Under the pieces are notes generated by a model, which did no database searches, had not been told where the DNA came from, and worked only from the letters and a program-made list of their open reading frames with translations. A stretch of 64,000 bases of DNA from positions 59,665,459 to 59,729,458 of the forward strand of contig NC_065879.2 in NCBI RefSeq assembly GCF_932274485.2. Reading direction: 5' to 3'. Numbering within the stretch: the stretch's first letter is position 1; the number at the start of each line of letters is the position of its first letter. Made by a program: the position numbers and the translations under genes. Shown piece by piece: positions 57,840-64,000 of the stretch. The stretch comes from Patella vulgata. Lineage: Eukaryota > Mollusca > Gastropoda > Patellidae.

Positions 57840-58535
57840 TCCGTCACACTTTTTGGGACACAATAACTCTCTTCCTAATTGAGCTAGAATGTTCAAACTT
57901 GGTGTATGTGTTTATTAGGTCAATGCCTTGATGGAGTTCGAAGATGAGCATTTTCTGCTTAGGGTAAGCAGAGATGAGTAATTGGGCTAGAATGTTCAAA
58001 CTTGGTGTATGTGTTGATTAGGTCAATGCCTTGATGGAGTTCGAAGATGAGCATTTTCCGCTTAGGGTAAGCAGAGATAAGCAATTTGATTGGTTGATGC
58101 TTTGGGACACGATAACTTTTAATTGAGCTAGAATATTCAAACTTGGTGTATGTGTTTATTAGGTCAATGCCTTGATGGAGTTCGAAGATGAGCATTTTCC
58201 GCTTAGGGTAAGCAGAGATAAGCAATTTGATTGGTTGATACTTTGGGGCACGATAACTCTCTTCCTAATTGAGCTAGAATGTTCAAACTTGGTGTATGTG
58301 TTGATTAGGTCAATGCCTTGATGGAGTTCGAAGATGAGCATTTTCCGCTTAGGGTAAGCAGAGATAAGCAATTTGATTGGTTGATGCTTTGGGACACGAT
58401 AACTTTAGTTCTAATTAAGTGAGATTGATGAAACTTGGTGTATAGTTTCATTACAGTAATACCTTGACTAAGTTTGATAAAGAGCATTTTCTGCTCAGGG
58501 TAAGCAGAGCGATACGCAATTTGATTGGTCGAGAC
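57840..58535 (+). repeat. Tandem array of about 145-bp units
   Basis: Five units. The phrase 'atggagttcgaagatgagca' starts at 57931, 58034, 58175 and 58321, and a worn form lies near 58463; spacings are 103, 141, 146 and about 142, so one unit is short. Each unit has 'gctagaatgttcaaacttgg', 'gcttagggtaagcagagata' and 'gcaatttgattggttga'. The minus strand reads MLISAYPKRKMLIFELHQGI again and again; the unit lengths are not multiples of 3 throughout, so this is repeat sequence and not a gene. Confidence 0.92.
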
Positions 58536-60049
58536 TTTGGAATTTTTCACATATCACAGAAATGTAAAATAATATTCGGGGAAATTTGACCGTTGATATC
58601 TAGGAAATACCTGTTAGCAGACACAGCATGTACAAATTGTAGCCTGGGAGTGGGAGCAGTTTATTAATAGATACATTTGGTACCGTAGTTGTGTAACCAA
58701 GGTAGCCTATTCTATAAATAGCGATAGAATGAGTGACAAATAGAATGCGGATAAACCATGAAACAAAATATTCTATGTCATAGTATTTGGTTTTGTGCAT
58801 AAACAGCTTTATACCGAAGACAACATATTAAAAATAGTAAGTCTACTAAGTGATGACGTCGAGTGAATAATAAAATAAATTAAGCGTCACAAATAGAGCG
58901 CGTGCTTTCGCCGTAAAACGGTGTCGTCTGCTAGAAAGACAAAACGTGATTTATCATCACCCAGTTGTGCAAACGAAACGTCTTTATACAAACTTTTCCT
59001 TTTTATAAGCTCGTTTATATAGTTTATGCTTTAGTTCTTGAAGAAGCTTTCCAATGTATTACCCCTGTAATTCCTCCTCTTTTATCTGTACAATATTTTC
59101 GAAAAAAATGAAACGAAATCCACTTATGTATACATTTAGGTTACATTATAGCCTACATGTCCCGACTCAACTTGCCACATTACATGTCATAATATTATAA
59201 CCAGGTATTGATAAAAGCATCAATTGAGCAATTCCAATACAATCCAATACAATGAATATAGGCAAGATAAATAAACAAATAAATGGAAAAAACAAATTGA
59301 AAAAGAAACTATTATAAATTAATTAAATATGTAGTATGCAATAATGAATTGACATTTAATGACAGAAAGAAAACAGTGAACTTTGCACAACTTGCAGCAA
59401 GATGGAAAATAGACCCGTTGATACAACCAAACTCTAGATCTGTAGGCATAGAGCATGTTTTCCCCTTAATATGCTATAATTATTCCATCAAAAACATTGT
59501 ATGCTTAGACTATAAGTAAAGATATACTGGTTTGACTGGTTGTAATTGAAGGTATAGTTGTTAAACCAACCTGAGATAATCTCACCATAAATAAATATCT
59601 CCAAATAGCTCGACAATTGCACCACGATATATATACCAATCCTTAAATCTGTTTGGCACATTTATAGTCACTAAATAAATGATGATGAGTTAGTTGTATT
59701 TTACGTCCGCTTCCACCGAGGTGATATCGCAGACAAGTTCTAACTAAATAAATGGCCATGTTGTACTTAATAAGCTATGACCATTTAAACATAGATAAAT
59801 AATAAACTGAAAAATGGTTCCGAGTGTCGTCCATAACATCCAGGCGCTTTTGAGCAAAATATAGGTTACATGCCCTTGTTTTGAAATTAGTCTCGCTTAA
59901 CCAGTCTACCGACCCTTCTCCGTCTGATTGAAAGGCCGGGATAATCAAGACTACTTTTTTACGAAACATGACAGAAAGCTGGAACAAGAAATTGAATTTA
60001 GAAACACACACGGTAGGCAACTCAACTGCTAGTATCATGTTCCTGTCTA
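58536..60049. other. No recognisable gene
   Basis: No domain-bearing frame in 1.5 kb. 59690-59735 (gagttagttgtattttacgt ... ccaccgaggtgatat) is the same repeat scrap as at 36480-36530, of a kind found at LINE or SINE 3' ends. An 87-codon minus frame at 59775-60038 shows no motif. Confidence 0.5.
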
Positions 60050-61995
60050 AATATCGATTTATCCTTTCCCAAAAATATAAGGGTTGGGAAATGGGCAGAA
60101 AATTCGAAAAATAAAGGGCGATAAATCGGAATGAAACTTATATTTCTGGAATTGGATGGTCTTCAGGTATCCAAAAATGTAGGTCAAATTTGAAAATTTT
60201 GAAAAATAACAAAAATTTTCTGGTAAACAACGTATTTTCAAAATTCGAAGGACAAAAGCCATAGATGAATGTTTGAAATTGAAAAATGTGAGATAGCCAT
60301 TATCTCGGAAAAGATTCGGGGTTTCCGAAAATGTCATTTGTTTGAAAATAGGTAAAGAATTGACGAAACTACGGCCGATTTTCAATTCCGGAAAAAAGTA
60401 CAAAATTCGGTTACTTCCGGTATGCGCAGAAGTTTCAAAATTGTTTTATCAAGTAGCCACCACATAGTTTCCCAATAGAAAATTTGGTTCCAGATCGATA
60501 TCTGTTTTCGATCATGGAGAAATAGGCTCCCGCGGAAAAAATAATAATAACTAGACCTGTATGGCAGTGCTGAATCGGCTTTCAGGCAACAGACCCGAAG
60601 GAAGCATACGAAAGTCCATTCACTGGGCTATCGAACGATACTTTTGATAATATGGTAATATCCAAAGGAGAAATCACGTTTTTGGCAAAAGTCTTCATTT
60701 TTTTGCATTATTTTTCCAAATCTAGGATATTTTTTCGACTACTTCCGGTTTTTGGATCATTGTCGGGATAGCTTTAACAAGTTGTATACTTAATGTATGT
60801 AGATACTTAACTTCCTGTGCCAGAAGTGTCAGAAACATCCATTGAGTAGTTTTCGAAAAAAAGATAAATAAAAGAGCATTTTCAAAAATTTCACTATTTT
60901 TCAACTTTTTTCAAAGATTGAGGCCATTTTTGGACCACTTATACTATTTCAATGCTTTTATTTTTGGATTCACACCCTAGACCACCGATAGGACTCTGGT
61001 TAAGAAAAGTTTAAGAAAAATCGTTGGCGTCGTTTTCGAGAAAAAGGCGTCTCAGAATGCACCAAAACGGAAAATACTAGATTTTTGGCGTACCATAATT
61101 TATTTCCTAACTATCGAATTTGTATCATTTAGATGTCATAAGATAGTCTATTCATGGGACTATCCGACGAAACTTTAATTGTTTTGGTCCGCTAATATCT
61201 GACGGAGAATTCGAGTTTTTAAAAAGAGTGCCATTTTTTTACCTACGAATCATTGTCGGGTAGTTTTAACATCCGGTTTTGGAACTTGAATGGGCACAGG
61301 GCTTTATAATGATATACTAAATTAACCGATCAGATAAAATCCTCCTGAGAAATCCTATCTTCAGAAGTGCCAAAAATGCAAAAATGTCAAAATATCGAAA
61401 ATTAAATTTCAATAACTGACTACATATTATACATGGTTAGAATCGCTATTAGGTCAGCTTTTTCAATTTTTAACATTTTTTTGAAAATCTTTTAAAATAA
61501 ACAAATAATAGAGCATTTTCCAAAATTTGACGATTTTTCGACTTTTTTCAATTTTCAGTCCCTTTTTTATCCTATTCCAGACATTTAAAATTCTTATTGG
61601 ATGGTTTCATGAACAAGACTACCGAAAGGACTCTCGATAGAGAAAGTTTAAGAAAAATCCTTGGAGCAGTTTTCGAGATAAAGGCGTCCAAAAACGCTCC
61701 AAATCGGAAAATACTTGATTTTCAGCACGTCATAGTTTGCTGCCTGGTCATAGTATCTGTATAAATTGGGCATCATACGACAGTCCATTTCCCGGGCCAC
61801 CCAACGATACATTAATTTGTTTAATCCGTTTAAATTGGACGGAGAAATCCTGTTTTTTCCAGAAAGCACCCATTTTTTTCAAAATATCGAGCATTATTTC
61901 GACTACTTCTGGTTTAGGGATCGTTGTTGAAATTGCTTTATCCATCGGTCTGACCATATGGCTTTATGGTCCTGGAGTGTCAGAAAAATCGATTG
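60050..61995 (+). repeat. Long direct repeat, copy 1
   Basis: A block of about 500 bp (60060-60560: 'gaaaaataaagggcgata', 'tgtgagatagccat', 'tacttccggtatgcgcagaa', 'ataataataactagacctg') is followed by inner subunits of about 500-600 bp: 'tcca..cactgggctatcga', 'cgactacttccggtttttgg', 'atcattgtcgggatagcttt'. The whole pattern starts again at about 61996. Minus and plus frames of 70-115 codons here come from the repeat. Confidence 0.85.
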
Positions 61996-63370
61996 ATGCT
62001 TTCAAAAAAATATATGGGTTGGAAAGTAGGTAGAAAATTCGAAAAATAAAGGGCGATAACTCTGAACAAAAGTTATATTACTGGAATCGGATGGACATCA
62101 GGTATCCAAAAATGTAGGTCAAATTTGAAAATTTTGAAAAATAACAAAAATTGTCTCGAAAACAATGTGTTTTCAATTTTCGAATGATAAAAGTCATAGA
62201 CGAATGTTCGAAATTGAAAAATGTGAGATAGCCATATTCTCGGAAAAGATTCAGGGTTTCCGAAAATGTCATTTGTTTGAAAATAGTTAAAGAATTGACG
62301 AAACCACGGCCGATTTTCAATTCCGGGAAAAAGTACAAAGTTCGATCACTTCCGGTATGCGCAGAAGTTTCAAAATTGTTTTATCCAGTAGCCACCACAT
62401 GGTTTCCCGATAGAAAACTTGGTTCCAGATCAATATCTGTTTGCGATCATGGAGAAATAGGCTCCTGCGGAAAAAAAAAAAAAAAAATAATAATAACTAG
62501 ACCTGCAAGCAGCACTGAACCGGCTTTCAGGAATCAGACAGGAATTGTGTCATACAATAGCCCATTTATCGAGCTACCAAACGATACTTTAGATGTTTTG
62601 ATCCGGTCACACCCGACGGTGAAATCCAGATTGTTGCAAGAGCACCGATTTTTTTACTGCCTTTTTTTTAAATACGGTATCGAATATTTTTTTGACTACT
62701 TCCTGTTTACGGATCATTATCGGGATAGATTTAACAAGTGGTATGGGAACTTAACTTCCTGTACCAGAAGTTTCAGAAGGATCCATTGGACATTATACCA
62801 TTAGAAGCAGATTTACAGATATAACGATTTTTCGACTTTTTTCAAAGATTGTGGCCCTTTTGGACCATTTATTCTACATGTATATTAGGCTTTTAAATTT
62901 GGATTCACGCCATAGACCACCGTTAGGACTCTTAAGTAACATAGGTTTAAGAAAGGAAATAAGAGAAGTTTTCGAAATAAAAGCGTCTGAATAGGCTCAA
63001 AAAAAGAAAATTATAGATTTTCAGCCTTCCATTATATATTGCCTAACTCGCGAATTTTTACCATTTAGATGTCATAAGATCGTCCATTGTTCAAACTATC
63101 CAATGACACTTTAGTTGTTTTGATTCGGTGGAATCTGGCGTAGTAATCACTTTTTTCGCAAGATCGCCATTTTTTTTACTTTTTACGTTTTTTTTCTCAA
63201 AATTTCAGAAATTTTTTGACTACTTCCAGTTTTTGGATCATTGTCGGGATAGCTTTAACAAGTTGTTTGGTTACCTTACCTTCTGTAGAAGAAGTTTCAG
63301 AATAATCCATTCAGCTGTTTTCCAAAGAAAGAAAATTTTTCCAAGACTGACGTTAGAAACACTTTTTTGA
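61996..63370 (+). repeat. Long direct repeat, copy 2 (shorter)
   Basis: Matches copy 1 from 'gggttggaaagtaggtagaa' on; the 500-bp lead block (62010-62510) is clearly similar, with an A-run of 15 or more at 62471-62487. It has two inner subunits (about 62540 and 63060). The 175-codon frame at 62277-62804 crosses the block boundary and shows no known domain. Confidence 0.85.
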
Positions 63371-63479
63371 TATAGGCCTATATAATCGTATTTATTCATA
63401 ATATTTGTCCATTGAATTCAAATAAATAATTTTATACATATAATGAATATCACTTACTTCAAACAAATATTTGTTTTGG

Positions 63480-63750
63480 AGACTGACAGTACAGTTTTGA
63501 AATGGCATTACTTCCGGTGATAATGAAAATGTTAAATCATTTCTAGGAAATCGTAAATGGCATTAGGCATCACATGGTGAAAATTTTATGAAAATCGAAT
63601 AATAATTTGACACTTTTATGAACCAAAAAGCTTTATAAGCGTCTTGTAGAAAATCGCGTATTTCTCCGCAAATGAACAAGTTAGAAACCATTTTGTGATA
63701 TTTACATGATCGCATGGGTTCATTCTACCAGTATTTGTTGATTGGAAGCC
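63480..63750 (+). repeat. Unit related to the 49-kb tandem array
   Basis: Reads 'acttccggtgataatgaaaa', 'aatggcattaggcatcacat', 'gtgaaaattttatgaaaatc' and 'acaagttagaaaccattttg', closest to the second unit at 49430-49650. Single unit here, followed by unexplained sequence to the window end. Confidence 0.88.
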
Positions 63751-64000
63751 AGGGGAAGAACGATCTAAGTCACATTTTTGTCTTATCGCATAAAAGGCAA
63801 AACAGACTTTGGGACGAGAATGTTTGACTCGAACAGAACAACGAGTGGGTTTAATTACAACTTCAAAATGATGTTTAATACAAATCATATTTCCAGTACA
63901 ACTGATTTCAACTTTTCAGGCAAATTGAAATGGCACCATTAACTGGCGTTCGTCGAAAAAGTGACTTAGATAGTTCTTCCCCGGGGCCCTTCAAATATCT

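Noticed and set aside
62277-62804. 175-codon frame as a gene
   Set aside because: It spans the joint of two repeat blocks, contains a lysine run from an A-run, and has no domain; the same place in the first copy is not open.

Overview
The window is AT-rich animal nuclear DNA in which I can find no host gene exon, no rRNA, no true tRNA gene and no CRISPR-like array. Nearly every explainable piece is a transposable element or a repeat. Several signs point to a lophotrochozoan, most likely a mollusc and perhaps a bivalve: recurrent ACATGTACATGT words, tRNA-derived SINEs of one family, LINE tails with a GTTAAA-type end, and arrays built on a 'gcagagccacgccc' motif of a kind I associate with mollusc genomes. 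This placement is inference; no phylogenetic test was possible.

Layout, left to right. 1.3-6.2 kb: two LINE remnants, the second split by a Tc1-like transposon (4.0-5.5 kb) that keeps an open transposase. 6.2-7.2 kb: a GC-rich palindromic doublet and a decayed rve-type integrase/transposase. 8.4-11.0 kb: left arm of a dispersed repeat whose inverted partner lies at 51.0-52.8 kb, with a hAT-like MITE inside the left arm. 11.8-13.3 kb: a complete Tc1-like transposon with perfect 27-bp terminal inverted repeats, a TA duplication and an intact transposase. 14.0-15.1 kb: a DDE-like transposase gene of unassigned family, minus strand, crossed by one in-frame TGA. 15.8-19.4 kb: a foldback-like unit with palindrome-rich ends, holding a LINE scrap and a recent 510-bp tandem duplication. 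19.6-20.4 kb: a 20-bp minisatellite present in both orientations and open in three frames. 20.4-30.6 kb: two full copies and one partial copy of a 4.4-4.9 kb tandem unit, only about 1-2% different where I compared them. 31.1-34.1 kb: an I-clade-like LINE on the minus strand. 34.3-36.4 kb: a foldback element with long inverted arms. 38-48 kb: four pieces of one repeat family with filled and empty SINE sites, a hAT-like element with a perfect 8-bp target duplication (41.4-42.2 kb), and a 4.6-kb insertion (43.2-47.8 kb) that is itself full of nested repeats. 49-64 kb: tandem and inverted repeat arrays.

The pieces do not form a pathway. They record nested insertion, tandem duplication and inversion. 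Order of events can be read in places: Tc1-like into LINE; SINEs into an older repeat whose empty sites survive elsewhere in the window; a SINE into tandem copy 2 after or during its duplication. The two Tc1-like transposases and the DDE-like gene at 14-15 kb are the only protein-coding calls I would defend; the small frames elsewhere are repeat sequence, and the copy-to-copy changes in the two best ones argue against coding.
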